A DNA stretch of 64,000 nucleotides from NCBI GenBank assembly GCA_023015825.1, contig JALKAW010000005.1:186001-250000 (forward strand), given 5' to 3'. The position numbers and the translations under genes were made by a program. Position 1 is the first letter of the stretch; each line of letters opens with the position of its first letter. The DNA is from Flavobacteriaceae bacterium S0862 (GTDB taxonomy: Bacteria > Bacteroidota > Bacteroidia > Flavobacteriales > Flavobacteriaceae). The notes under the pieces are model-generated. The model did no database searches. It saw only the letters and a program-made list of their open reading frames with translations, and had not been told where the DNA came from. Positions 8,739 to 16,690 of the stretch are shown piece by piece.

Positions 8739-9365
8739 ATGCCACTTTATAAAACCTTTACTCCAAACTCACAAACTACTGTTAAAATCTGGCAGATTAC
8801 TGAGTCTTATGATGAATTACTAAAGCCATTAGATTTAAAGCCAAATAGTTTAGAACGTGTTTTAGATATGAAAAGTGAATGGCATCAGCGTGGATTTTTG
8901 AGTGTGAGGCACATTCTTAGAGATTTAGGATACACAGACCAAGATTTATTTTATGATGACAATGGGAAACCGCATTTAAAAGATGGAAAGTGTATTTCAA
9001 TTACACATTCGTTTTTATATTCTGGGGTGATTGTGAGTGAAGCCGAAGTTGGGATTGATATAGAAATGCAGCGAGATAAAATTGCTCGAATTGCACCAAA
9101 GTTTATCGATTATGAATTCAATTATTTAAAAAATGAATCGGAAACCTATATAAACGAATTGACCATTATTTGGTGCATAAAAGAATCGTTGTATAAACTA
9201 TTTGCTATACCAGGAATGGTTTTTAAGGATCATTTTTTAGTGATTCCTTTTATGGTAAATGATAATGAAACTGTTGCTTGGATAGATTTTGAAAAGAAAA
9301 AATACCGCTACAACACTACTTTTCTTGAGTTTGAAGGATTTACATGTGCTTATGTCATTGCCTAA
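8739..9365 (+). CDS. 4'-phosphopantetheinyl transferase, Sfp type
   Basis: A 208-residue enzyme that transfers phosphopantetheine from CoA to a serine of acyl or peptidyl carrier proteins. Family motifs are in order: GKPHL (76-80), SITHS (87-91), GIDIE with Mg-binding Asp107 and Glu109, and WCIKESLYK (145-153) with the catalytic Glu/Lys. The length fits the Sfp/AcpT class rather than the about 120-residue AcpS class. The carrier may be fatty-acid ACP, since no PKS or NRPS genes are nearby. It is the first gene of a six-gene operon; its TAA is immediately followed by the next ATG. Confidence 0.92.
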   Translation: MPLYKTFTPNSQTTVKIWQITESYDELLKPLDLKPNSLERVLDMKSEWHQRGFLSVRHILRDLGYTDQDLFYDDNGKPHLKDGKCISITHSFLYSGVIVSEAEVGIDIEMQRDKIARIAPKFIDYEFNYLKNESETYINELTIIWCIKESLYKLFAIPGMVFKDHFLVIPFMVNDNETVAWIDFEKKKYRYNTTFLEFEGFTCAYVIA

Positions 9366-10088
9366 ATGAAAAGCATCTACCAAGACATACTTGTTTCGAT
9401 TTCTAAGAATAAAAAGCTATTAGCTGTTTTAATAGATCCAGATATAACGAAACCTAAAAATGTATCTGGCTTTATGATAAAAGTGAATGCCTCAATGGCG
9501 AGTCATATTTTTGTTGGAGGTAGCGAAGTTGATGAGAGCGTTACTGAAAAATTAGTCTCGGAAATTAAAAACCTTACAGATTTGCCTGTAATTATATTTC
9601 CAGGAGATATATCGCAAATTACAAAAAAGGCAGATGCACTATTGTTTTTATCTTTAATCTCAGGGAGAAATGCAGACTATTTAATAGGAAAGCAAGTTGA
9701 AGCGGTTTCAAAATTACGTCAAACAAATCTTGAGGTAATTCCAACAGGGTATTTGTTAATTGAAAATGGCAAGGAAACGTCTGTGCAAAAAGTTACAGCA
9801 ACAACGCCAATGCTAAGAAATAATATTCAAGAAATTGTGGATACAGCGAAAGCTGGGGAGTTGCTAGGAATGAAGCTTGCATATTTAGAGGCAGGAAGTG
9901 GAGCATTACATCCAATTACTGAAAATATTATTTCTTCAGTAAAACAAGAATTAAACATTCCACTAATTATTGGTGGAGGCATTAGGAGTAATGAACAATT
10001 AAACAATGCGTATCAAGCTGGTGCAGACATGGTAGTAATTGGTAATGCTTTTGAAGAAGATGAATCATTTTTTAATGAGTTAGTATGA
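9366..10088 (+). CDS. Geranylgeranylglyceryl phosphate synthase-type enzyme (PcrB/GGGPS family)
   Basis: A 240-residue TIM-barrel prenyltransferase. Family motifs: LIDPD, FVGGSEVD, FPGD, LLFLSLISGRNADYLIGK, IPTGYLLI, YLEAGSGA, IGGGIRSNEQL and GADMVVIGNAFE (phosphate-binding C-terminal loops). The family couples a polyprenyl diphosphate to sn-glycerol-1-phosphate, the first ether bond of archaeal lipids. Published work places Flavobacteria enzymes in GGGPS group II, with C20 geranylgeranyl specificity, unlike Bacillus PcrB (C35). The physiological product in Bacteroidetes is not established here. It overlaps pnuC by four bases (ATGA). Confidence 0.9.
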   Translation: MKSIYQDILVSISKNKKLLAVLIDPDITKPKNVSGFMIKVNASMASHIFVGGSEVDESVTEKLVSEIKNLTDLPVIIFPGDISQITKKADALLFLSLISGRNADYLIGKQVEAVSKLRQTNLEVIPTGYLLIENGKETSVQKVTATTPMLRNNIQEIVDTAKAGELLGMKLAYLEAGSGALHPITENIISSVKQELNIPLIIGGGIRSNEQLNNAYQAGADMVVIGNAFEEDESFFNELV

Positions 10089-10714
10089 ACGAAATCATAG
10101 GTTTTTTTTTAGAACCTTATAGAACAGCTACAACCCTAGATATTAGTTTAGAAATTTTAGCTGTTATTTTTGGTGTGGCGAGTGTATGGTTTGCTAAAAA
10201 GGAAAGTATTTGGGTGTATCCAACAGGTATTATCAGCACAGCTATTTATGTGTATATATGTTATCATTATACACTCTATGGCGATTTAATTATTAATATA
10301 TATTATACCTTAATGAGCATTTATGGTTGGTATATGTGGACAAAACTTATACAAGGAGAACATATCGAAATCACGAAATCTTCAAAAAAAGATATGCTAA
10401 AAGCTGTTGGTATTTTTATAAGCACAGCAGTATTTGTGATATGTGTTTACTTGTACTTTAATAGGTTTGATAGAATTACAGATTATTTTGACACATTTAC
10501 CACAGGCATTTTCTTTGCTGCTATGTGGATGATGGCAAACAAAAAAATTGAACATTGGTTATTATGGATTGGAGGTAACATTATTTCAATTCCACTATAC
10601 TTTATAAAAGGATTGGGTTTCTCAGGAATTCAATTTACCATATTTTTAGTGCTAGCTATTTTAGGATACATTGAATGGAAAAAGAACTTAAACAACAACC
10701 AGCAAACTGCATAA
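10085..10714 (+). CDS. pnuC: PnuC-family vitamin transporter
   Basis: A 209-residue inner-membrane facilitator with seven or so hydrophobic segments. It has the PnuC pattern FGVASVWFAKKESIWVYPTG and a WLLWIGGNIISIPLY segment carrying a WxxW motif. PnuC proteins pass nicotinamide riboside (PnuC), riboflavin (PnuX) or thiamine (PnuT), and cytosolic phosphorylation traps the vitamin. The next gene, a NadR-like kinase overlapping by 40 bases, favours nicotinamide riboside. The TPP riboswitch and receptor 3 kb downstream keep thiamine as an alternative. Confidence 0.9.
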   Translation: MNEIIGFFLEPYRTATTLDISLEILAVIFGVASVWFAKKESIWVYPTGIISTAIYVYICYHYTLYGDLIINIYYTLMSIYGWYMWTKLIQGEHIEITKSSKKDMLKAVGIFISTAVFVICVYLYFNRFDRITDYFDTFTTGIFFAAMWMMANKKIEHWLLWIGGNIISIPLYFIKGLGFSGIQFTIFLVLAILGYIEWKKNLNNNQQTA

Positions 10715-11244
10715 AAGTAGTATTGTTTGGTCCCGAATCTACAGGAAAAACAACTTTGTCTAGACATTTGGCTAGATATTACAATTCTGTTTGGGTGCCA
10801 GAGTATGCTAGAGCATATTTGCAAGACGTTTGGAATAATGAACGACGAACTTGCGAAGCAAAAGATTTGTTGCCAATCGCTATTGGTCAAATGGCACTAG
10901 AAAACGAACTTGCTAAAAAAACAGACTCTGTTTTAATTTGCGATACTGATTTATTGGAAACCAAAGTATATTCCGAAGCATATTACTCTGGGACTTGTGA
11001 CCAAATTTTAGACAAATACGCAGTTGAAAATACTTACGATTTATATTTTTTAACTTATATTGATGTGCCATGGGAAGCCGACGATTTGCGAGACAAACCC
11101 AATGAGCGAGAACGCATGTTTAAAGCCTTTGAAGATGCATTAATAAAGTATGATAGACCTTATGTATTGCTTAAAGGGAGTAAAAAAGAACGACTAGACG
11201 AAGCCGTAAAATACATAGACAAATTAATTAAAGATAAGCATTGA
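10675..11244 (+). CDS. NadR-like ribosylnicotinamide kinase-type ATPase (AAA_28)
   Basis: A 189-residue P-loop kinase resembling the C-terminal ribosylnicotinamide kinase domain of NadR, without the HTH and adenylyltransferase domains. Walker A is GPESTGKTT; other family marks are VPEYARAY, ICDTDLLETKVYS and IDVPWEADDLRD. The likely reaction is ATP-dependent phosphorylation of the vitamin nucleoside imported by PnuC, giving NMN if the substrate is nicotinamide riboside. The ATG at 10675 lies 40 bases inside pnuC, indicating translational coupling. Its stop overlaps the TTG start of the next gene (TTGA). Confidence 0.85.
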   Translation: MEKELKQQPANCIKVVLFGPESTGKTTLSRHLARYYNSVWVPEYARAYLQDVWNNERRTCEAKDLLPIAIGQMALENELAKKTDSVLICDTDLLETKVYSEAYYSGTCDQILDKYAVENTYDLYFLTYIDVPWEADDLRDKPNERERMFKAFEDALIKYDRPYVLLKGSKKERLDEAVKYIDKLIKDKH

Positions 11245-12791
11245 ATTTTACCCAAAACGACATAAATCAAATAGAAAAGAAAGGATTAACTGTAGATAAA
11301 GTTTTATCTCAAATAGCACTCTTTAAAAAGGGAGTGCCATTTGTTAACCTTAAAAGTACTGCTACAATTGGGAATGGAATTTTAGCATTCAATGAAAGAG
11401 AAAGGGAAGACTTAATTAAACTATTCGATAAAAAAAGAGACACAATTTCTATAATGAAATTTATTCCTGCTTCTGGTGCAGCAACAAGGATGTTTAAAAC
11501 ACTTTTTACGTTTTTAAAAGAGTATAATCCACAAAAAGAGAGTATAAATTCTTATATAAATAAAAATAAGGAAAAAGAGCTTTCAGTTTTTTTTGTAGGA
11601 TTAGAAAAGCTCCCTTTTTTTGAAGAAGTTGTTACCAAAATTCATAAATCACATCCTAATTACAATGAACTTTCCTATAATGAGCAACGTTTATTATTTG
11701 TAAAAACAATGCTGGATGAGAATCTATTAAACTATTCTTCTTTCCCTAAAGGATTGTTACCATTTCATCGTTACAAAGAGCATTCATCAACAGCATTTGA
11801 GGAACATTTGTTTGAAGCGGCTGAATATGCATCATCTAATAAGGATGCAAATTTACATTTTACAATTTCAGAAAAGCATAAAGATAAATTCGATGAAGAG
11901 TTTAAATACATTGAGGAAGATGTTGAAGAAAAAACCCAAACAAAATTCAATATCACCTTTTCATATCAAAAACATGCTACCGATACCGTTGCGGTAACTA
12001 CAACAAACTACCCATTTAGGGATGATAATGGCATGTTAGTTTTTAGACCTTCTGGTCATGGCGCTTTAATTGAAAATCTTAACGAGATTGATGCCGATAT
12101 TATTTTTATTAAAAATATAGATAACGTAGTTGTTAATAAATATAAAGGAGAGGTTGCTAAGTACAAAAAAATGCTTGCAGGTGTAATTTTAAAGATACAA
12201 GAAAAAGCGTTTGAATATGAAGAATCTTTAAATTATGAGATTTCTAATGAAAAGCTCTTAGAAATAGCTGATTTTTTATCATCGAAAATCAATGTTGTTT
12301 TAGATGCTAATTTTAATAATCTAAGCCTTCATGAAAAGAAAGTCTATTTAAAAAACAAGCTAAATAGACCACTTCGAGTTTGTGGTATGGTGAAAAATGA
12401 AGGAGAACCAGGAGGAGGCCCTTTTTGGGTTAAAAATAGTTCTGGTAATATATCTTTGCAAATTGTGGAGTCTGCACAAATCGATAAAAAAAATCCAGAT
12501 CAAAATACTATTCTTAAAAATGCTACTCATTTTAACCCTGTAGATTTAGTATGTAGTGTAAAAAATTATAAAGGAGAAAAATTTGACCTTACAAAATATG
12601 TAGACTCAAACACTGCATTTATTACCATGAAAACTAAAACAGGAAAAGATTTAAAGGCGTTGGAACTACCTGGTTTATGGAATGGAAGTATGGCGTATTG
12701 GAACACTATTTTTGTTGAAGTGCCACTAATTACTTTTAATCCAGTAAAAACAGTTAATGACCTTTTAAAAGCGCCACATCAAATTAAGTAA
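11241..12791 (+). CDS. DUF4301 protein, possible nucleotidyltransferase-like enzyme
   Basis: A 516-residue cytosolic protein of a Bacteroidetes family of unknown function. The start is TTG at 11241, since no ATG occurs before residue 72, where the conserved core begins. Conserved-looking blocks are FIPASGAATRM (74-84), FRPSGHGALIENL (268-280), IFIKNIDNVV (288-297), GMVKNEGEPGGGPFW (382-396) and ATHFNPVDLV. Their order and content recall UDP-sugar pyrophosphorylases: a Gly-rich TRM loop, a GHG block, a N-x-DN block and a G-V-V-N-G block. That function is my inference, not an established annotation. It sits between the NadR-like kinase and arfB. Confidence 0.85.
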   Translation: MNFTQNDINQIEKKGLTVDKVLSQIALFKKGVPFVNLKSTATIGNGILAFNEREREDLIKLFDKKRDTISIMKFIPASGAATRMFKTLFTFLKEYNPQKESINSYINKNKEKELSVFFVGLEKLPFFEEVVTKIHKSHPNYNELSYNEQRLLFVKTMLDENLLNYSSFPKGLLPFHRYKEHSSTAFEEHLFEAAEYASSNKDANLHFTISEKHKDKFDEEFKYIEEDVEEKTQTKFNITFSYQKHATDTVAVTTTNYPFRDDNGMLVFRPSGHGALIENLNEIDADIIFIKNIDNVVVNKYKGEVAKYKKMLAGVILKIQEKAFEYEESLNYEISNEKLLEIADFLSSKINVVLDANFNNLSLHEKKVYLKNKLNRPLRVCGMVKNEGEPGGGPFWVKNSSGNISLQIVESAQIDKKNPDQNTILKNATHFNPVDLVCSVKNYKGEKFDLTKYVDSNTAFITMKTKTGKDLKALELPGLWNGSMAYWNTIFVEVPLITFNPVKTVNDLLKAPHQIK

Positions 12792-12792
12792 G

Positions 12793-13197
12793 TTGGAAAA
12801 AGAACAGCTCATATCCGAACTCAGTTTTAAAGCAGTACGTAGCTCTGGAAGTGGAGGGCAACATGTAAACAAAGTTGCAACTAAAGTAGAATTATATTTT
12901 GACTTAGAAAACTCACAAAGTTTCACCGAAGAAGAAAAAACTAAACTAAAAAAATCTTTAAGCAAAAAGCTTAGCAAGGATAGCATTGTAATACTTCAAA
13001 GCTCTGAAACTAGGAGTCAATTTAAAAATAAGCAATTAGTAATTACTAAGTTTTTAGATTTAATTGAAGAAGGACTTAAAGAGCAAAAAAAACGTATTCC
13101 AACAAAAACACCTAAAGCAGCAAAGCGAAAACGATTAAAAGCAAAAAAACAAAAAGCTGAAATAAAGGCAACCAGAAAAAAACCAGATATTGAGTGA
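12793..13197 (+). CDS. arfB: ArfB-type peptidyl-tRNA hydrolase (ribosome rescue)
   Basis: A 134-residue class-I release-factor-like protein. It has the GGQ catalytic motif at residues 21-23 (SSGSGGQHVNK) but no stop-codon recognition domain. The highly basic C-terminal tail (about 100-134) enters the empty mRNA channel in ArfB (YaeJ) and frees stalled ribosomes. It starts with TTG, two bases after the DUF4301 stop. It is the last gene of the operon that begins at 8739; a weak hairpin without a good T-run follows. Confidence 0.93.
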   Translation: MEKEQLISELSFKAVRSSGSGGQHVNKVATKVELYFDLENSQSFTEEEKTKLKKSLSKKLSKDSIVILQSSETRSQFKNKQLVITKFLDLIEEGLKEQKKRIPTKTPKAAKRKRLKAKKQKAEIKATRKKPDIE

Positions 13198-13238
13198 TTT
13201 TTTGCTCAATTAATCATCTATTATTCCTAATTCATAAT

Positions 13239-13246
13239 TATATTTG
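13239..13246 (+). promoter_or_regulatory. Promoter -7 element before the TPP riboswitch
   Basis: TATATTTG matches TAnnTTTG and would start transcription around 13252, directly at the 5' edge of the aptamer. No good -33 TTG at normal spacing. Confidence 0.6.
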
Positions 13247-13252
13247 CAGCGT

Positions 13253-13334
13253 TCTCATAAAGGGGTGCCAATAAGTGGCTGAGATCATACCCATTGAACC
13301 TAGAACAGGTAATGCTGTTTAGGAAGGCGATAAT
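13253..13334 (+). promoter_or_regulatory. TPP (THI-box) riboswitch
   Basis: Diagnostic aptamer segments are in order: AGGGGTGCC (13261-13269), GGCTGAGAT (13278-13286), ACCC, GAACCT, ACAGGTAATGCTG and AGGAAGG. This is the thiamine pyrophosphate aptamer, which lowers expression of the downstream gene when TPP is bound. A short hairpin GGCGATAATCGCC (13326-13338) and a run of eight T (13348-13355) follow. They may be the expression platform, but the T-run is not adjacent to the stem, so the switching mechanism is unclear. The receptor gene starts 130 bases further on. Confidence 0.95.
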
Positions 13335-13464
13335 CGCCAATTAATTATTTTTTTTGATTCTGTTACCTTGAACTTAGTTGAAGGGTCATTTTCAAAAGCA
13401 AATTTTAAAAACAACAAAAGAATAATTACCTCTTTTTATTCGATTATAATTTTAGTTAATCGAT

Positions 13465-15588
13465 ATGAAAAATTTATTTCTTTTTTTAACACTACTAGTG
13501 TTATCAGTCAGTCTAACAGCACAAGAATCAAAAAAGACACAAGACACAACTAAAGTTCAAAAACTTGATGAGGTTTTGGTAAAAGCAGTTCGCGTTGATG
13601 CTACCTCACCAATTACACATTCCAACGTTAAAAAAGAAGATCTTGAAAAAAGAAATTTAGGACAAGATATTCCAGCGCTTTTAAATTATTTGCCTTCTGT
13701 AGTAACCTCTTCTGATGCTGGTGCAGGAATTGGCTACACATATCTTCGTGTACGTGGTTCGGACGCTACTCGAATAAATATTACCATAAATGGAATATCG
13801 TATAACGATAGTGAAAGTCAAGGAACATTCTGGGTAAACTTAGGTGATTTTGCGTCGTCAACTCAAAGCTTACAATTACAAAGAGGTGTTGGAACTTCCA
13901 CAAATGGTTCAGGAGCTTTTGGTGCGAGCTTAAATATTTTAACTGATGCTGTTTCTGATGAAACTGGAGGTGAGATTTCACATTCATTTGGCTCTTATGG
14001 AACTAGAAAACATACAGTAAAATTTACTACAGGTAAAATTAATAACCAGTTTGAATTTGCTGGAAGACTCTCTAATATTTATTCTGATGGTTATGTAGAT
14101 AGAGCATTTACCGATTTAAAATCCTATTTTTTACAAGGGAGTTATTTTGACGAGAATACTTTAATAAAAGCACTTGCTTTTGGTGGTGAAGAGCACACAT
14201 ATCAAGCTTGGTATGGTTTATCAGCAAGCGAATTAGAAGAAGATAGACGACAAAATCCTTATACTTATGACAATGAAACTGATAATTACTGGCAAAACCA
14301 TTATCAATTACATTGGAATGAAAAACTAAATAATCGATGGTCAACAAACCTTGGCTTGAACTACACAAAAGGCGAAGGATATTTTGAGCAGTTTAAAGAC
14401 GATAGGGATGCAGCAGATTATAATAATTTAATTAATGATGGCAGTGATGTTATTGTACGTCGTTGGTTAGATAATCATTTTTATGTTGTGAATGGAACTG
14501 TAACTTATAAAGAAAATGGCACAGAAATTATCTCAGGAGCATCTGTTAGTACTTATAAAAATGACCACTTTGGAGAGCTAATTTGGGGAAGTGATTTAGC
14601 GCCAAATACCAATATTAATGATAGATATTATTTCAGTATTTCTGATAAAACAGATTGGAGCATATTTTCAAAAGTTAATTTTAGAGTATCTAGTAACTTA
14701 AAAGCGTTTATAGATTTGCAAGGGCGATTTGTTAATTACAAAACGGTTGGATTAACATCCAACAGAGCACCTATTGATGTAGATGAAAGCTATAAATTCT
14801 TCAATCCTAAACTAGGATTAACATATAAAATTAATAACTATCATAGTTTGTATGCATCGTACGCCAAAGCAAATAAAGAACCAAATAGAAATGATTTTGA
14901 GAGTAATGCAGACCAAGTAAAACACGAAACTTTAAACGATTTTGAATTAGGCTGGCGATTTGCTAATGATAAGCTAAATTTCAACGCGAATGTATATTAT
15001 ATGAACTATAAAAATCAATTAGTCCTTACTGGAGCTTTAGATAATTCAGGTGAATATTTAAGGGAAAATATTGATAAAAGCTATCGATTAGGTATAGAAG
15101 TTGATGCAAATTTGAATATTTCAGAAAACTGGATACTTAATTCAAACATTGCGATAAGCGAGAATAAAATTAATGAACTTATAATTGATAGAGATGGAGG
15201 TTTAAACAACTTTGGAAAAACAAATATTGCATTTTCACCAAGCTTTATCTCAGGAAATTCTGTCACTTACAAACCAAATCAGAACTTACAATTGGCATTA
15301 TTAGGTAAATATATAAGCTCCCAATACTTAAGTAATACTGATACTGAAGCATCAAAAATTGATGGGTATTTTGTGAGTGATTTCAATGCGATATACGAAC
15401 TAAAAATGAATAACATTTTTAAATCAATTGTTTTTAAAGGACTAGTTAATAATCTATTTAGTAAAGAATATGTTGATAGAGGCTATACGTATTTAAATAC
15501 TTGGAGCGGACCAACAGCAATTGAAGAACAAGGGTATTATCCACAAGCAACAATTAACTTTTTAATTGGAGTGACATTAAAATTTTAA
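13465..15588 (+). CDS. TPP-riboswitch-controlled TonB-dependent receptor, probable thiamine uptake
   Basis: A 707-residue outer-membrane receptor. A signal peptide (to about SLTAQ) leads into a plug domain starting near LDEVLVKAVRVDA. The plug contains YLRVRGSDATRINITINGI and LQRGVGTSTNGSGAFGASLNI. A 22-strand barrel follows, ending in LIGVTLKF with a terminal Phe. There is no N-terminal carboxypeptidase-like domain and no SusD partner, so it is not a SusCD system. The TPP riboswitch points to thiamine or a thiamine derivative as ligand, imported with TonB-ExbBD energy. It is monocistronic with a strong terminator. Confidence 0.93.
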   Translation: MKNLFLFLTLLVLSVSLTAQESKKTQDTTKVQKLDEVLVKAVRVDATSPITHSNVKKEDLEKRNLGQDIPALLNYLPSVVTSSDAGAGIGYTYLRVRGSDATRINITINGISYNDSESQGTFWVNLGDFASSTQSLQLQRGVGTSTNGSGAFGASLNILTDAVSDETGGEISHSFGSYGTRKHTVKFTTGKINNQFEFAGRLSNIYSDGYVDRAFTDLKSYFLQGSYFDENTLIKALAFGGEEHTYQAWYGLSASELEEDRRQNPYTYDNETDNYWQNHYQLHWNEKLNNRWSTNLGLNYTKGEGYFEQFKDDRDAADYNNLINDGSDVIVRRWLDNHFYVVNGTVTYKENGTEIISGASVSTYKNDHFGELIWGSDLAPNTNINDRYYFSISDKTDWSIFSKVNFRVSSNLKAFIDLQGRFVNYKTVGLTSNRAPIDVDESYKFFNPKLGLTYKINNYHSLYASYAKANKEPNRNDFESNADQVKHETLNDFELGWRFANDKLNFNANVYYMNYKNQLVLTGALDNSGEYLRENIDKSYRLGIEVDANLNISENWILNSNIAISENKINELIIDRDGGLNNFGKTNIAFSPSFISGNSVTYKPNQNLQLALLGKYISSQYLSNTDTEASKIDGYFVSDFNAIYELKMNNIFKSIVFKGLVNNLFSKEYVDRGYTYLNTWSGPTAIEEQGYYPQATINFLIGVTLKF

Positions 15589-15611
15589 ATTTCCACCTTA
15601 AATTTAACCAA

Positions 15612-15640
15612 AGAAGCGACTTTTAGGAGTCGCTTTTTTT
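15612..15640 (+). terminator. Terminator of the TonB-dependent receptor gene
   Basis: AAGCGACT (15614-15621) pairs with AGTCGCTT (15628-15635) and is followed by T7. It lies 25 bases after the stop. The opposing gene ends at 15642, just beyond the T-run. Confidence 0.92.
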
Positions 15641-15641
15641 A

Positions 15642-16073
15642 TTAATTACTAATAATTAATTCGTTTCCATTTTGCTCAACACGATAGGCTTTTAAGCCAC
15701 AGTTTAAATCAGGGTCACTTAAAGGTTGTCCAGTAATTAAACTATATACGTTAGCATCACTACAACCACAAGTACCTTCCAATCCGTTTATTTCTAACCT
15801 TGAGCATGTGTTGGGCGAATGGTTTGGATCGCTAGCATCCCAAGCTAAAAATCCAGTACCAGAATTGGTTACAATTATACCACCATTTCCAGCATTAGGG
15901 ACATATACCGAATTACTTACAAACTCTAAAGAGCTATATGGAAAAACACTCATGTTTATAGTAGTGTTAACGCCTATATTTAATAGGAATCTACAGTTAC
16001 GGTCATTAATATTACTCTTACTACAAGAAACTAATAGCAAAGTAAAAAGGAAGCAATATATAGGCTTTTTCAT
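15642..16073 (-). CDS. Rieske-like lipoprotein with incomplete cluster ligands
   Basis: A 143-residue lipoprotein (lipobox LVSC, Cys17). The C-terminal part follows a Rieske fold: FLAWDASDPNH, a Cys-containing hairpin, NGLEGTCGCSDANVY, TGQPL, then LKAYRVEQNGNEL. The canonical CxH...CxxH cluster ligands are not intact. The first pair is replaced by DPNH, with Cys only at 90, and the second reads CGCS (Cys102, Cys104) with no histidine. A normal 2Fe-2S Rieske cluster therefore seems unlikely. Its role is unknown. It is convergent with the receptor gene. Confidence 0.75.
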   Translation of the reverse strand: MKKPIYCFLFTLLLVSCSKSNINDRNCRFLLNIGVNTTINMSVFPYSSLEFVSNSVYVPNAGNGGIIVTNSGTGFLAWDASDPNHSPNTCSRLEINGLEGTCGCSDANVYSLITGQPLSDPDLNCGLKAYRVEQNGNELIISN

Positions 16074-16128
16074 AGAGATTCAATTCAGTTGCAATTTACA
16101 ATAAAAACGTTATTAATGTAATATTTTG

Positions 16129-16136
16129 TATATTTG
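16129..16136 (+). promoter_or_regulatory. greA promoter -7 element
   Basis: TATATTTG, an exact TAnnTTTG match. The implied start near 16142 gives a leader of about 70 bases to the chosen greA ATG at 16214. Confidence 0.6.
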
Positions 16137-16213
16137 TACTACAATTTCACGTAGATGAGATGTACTGTGTTTATAGATAATCTATGAGCACTTTTTTAAT
16201 TAAAAGAGGAATT

Positions 16214-16690
16214 ATGAGCAACGTATCTTATTACACTGCGGAAGGGTTAAAAAAGCTAAGAGAAGAGCTACGACAATTAAAAGATATAGAGCGTCCAAAA
16301 GCATCAAATGCTATTGCTGAAGCAAGAGATAAAGGCGATTTAAGTGAAAATGCAGAATACGATGCAGCAAAGGAAGCACAAGGTATGCTGGAAATGAAAA
16401 TTGCGAAACTCGAAGAAGCACTTGCTGGAGCAAGGCTTATAGACGAATCTCAATTAGATGTATCAAAAGTATTGGCTCTTTCTATTGTTAAAATAAAGAA
16501 TCAAGCTAATGGTATGGAAATGACCTATACTTTAGTAGCTGATGGTGAAGCAGATTTGGCAGCAGGAAAAATATCCATAAACTCTCCAATAGGTAAAGGA
16601 TTGTTAGGGAAGTCTGTTGGTGATGTTGCAGCAATTCAAGTGCCAAATGGCATCATAAATTTTGAAATTCTAGAAATATCAAGATCCTAA
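16214..16690 (+). CDS. greA: Transcription elongation factor GreA
   Basis: A 158-residue GreA that enters the RNA polymerase secondary channel and stimulates cleavage of backtracked RNA. The N-terminal coiled coil carries the acidic tip in ARDKGDLSENAEYDAAKEAQ. The C-terminal FKBP-like domain includes INSPIGKGLLGKSVGD. I chose ATG 16214 (MSNVSYYTAEGL), which gives exactly the family length and has AAAGAGGA upstream, over ATG 16184, which would add ten residues. It shares one base with the next start (TAATG). Confidence 0.97.
   Translation: MSNVSYYTAEGLKKLREELRQLKDIERPKASNAIAEARDKGDLSENAEYDAAKEAQGMLEMKIAKLEEALAGARLIDESQLDVSKVLALSIVKIKNQANGMEMTYTLVADGEADLAAGKISINSPIGKGLLGKSVGDVAAIQVPNGIINFEILEISRS

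Noticed and set aside
13326-13355. A canonical intrinsic terminator as the riboswitch platform.
   Set aside because: The 5-bp stem and the T-run are separated by nine bases, so it does not meet the usual form; kept only as a note in the riboswitch entry.
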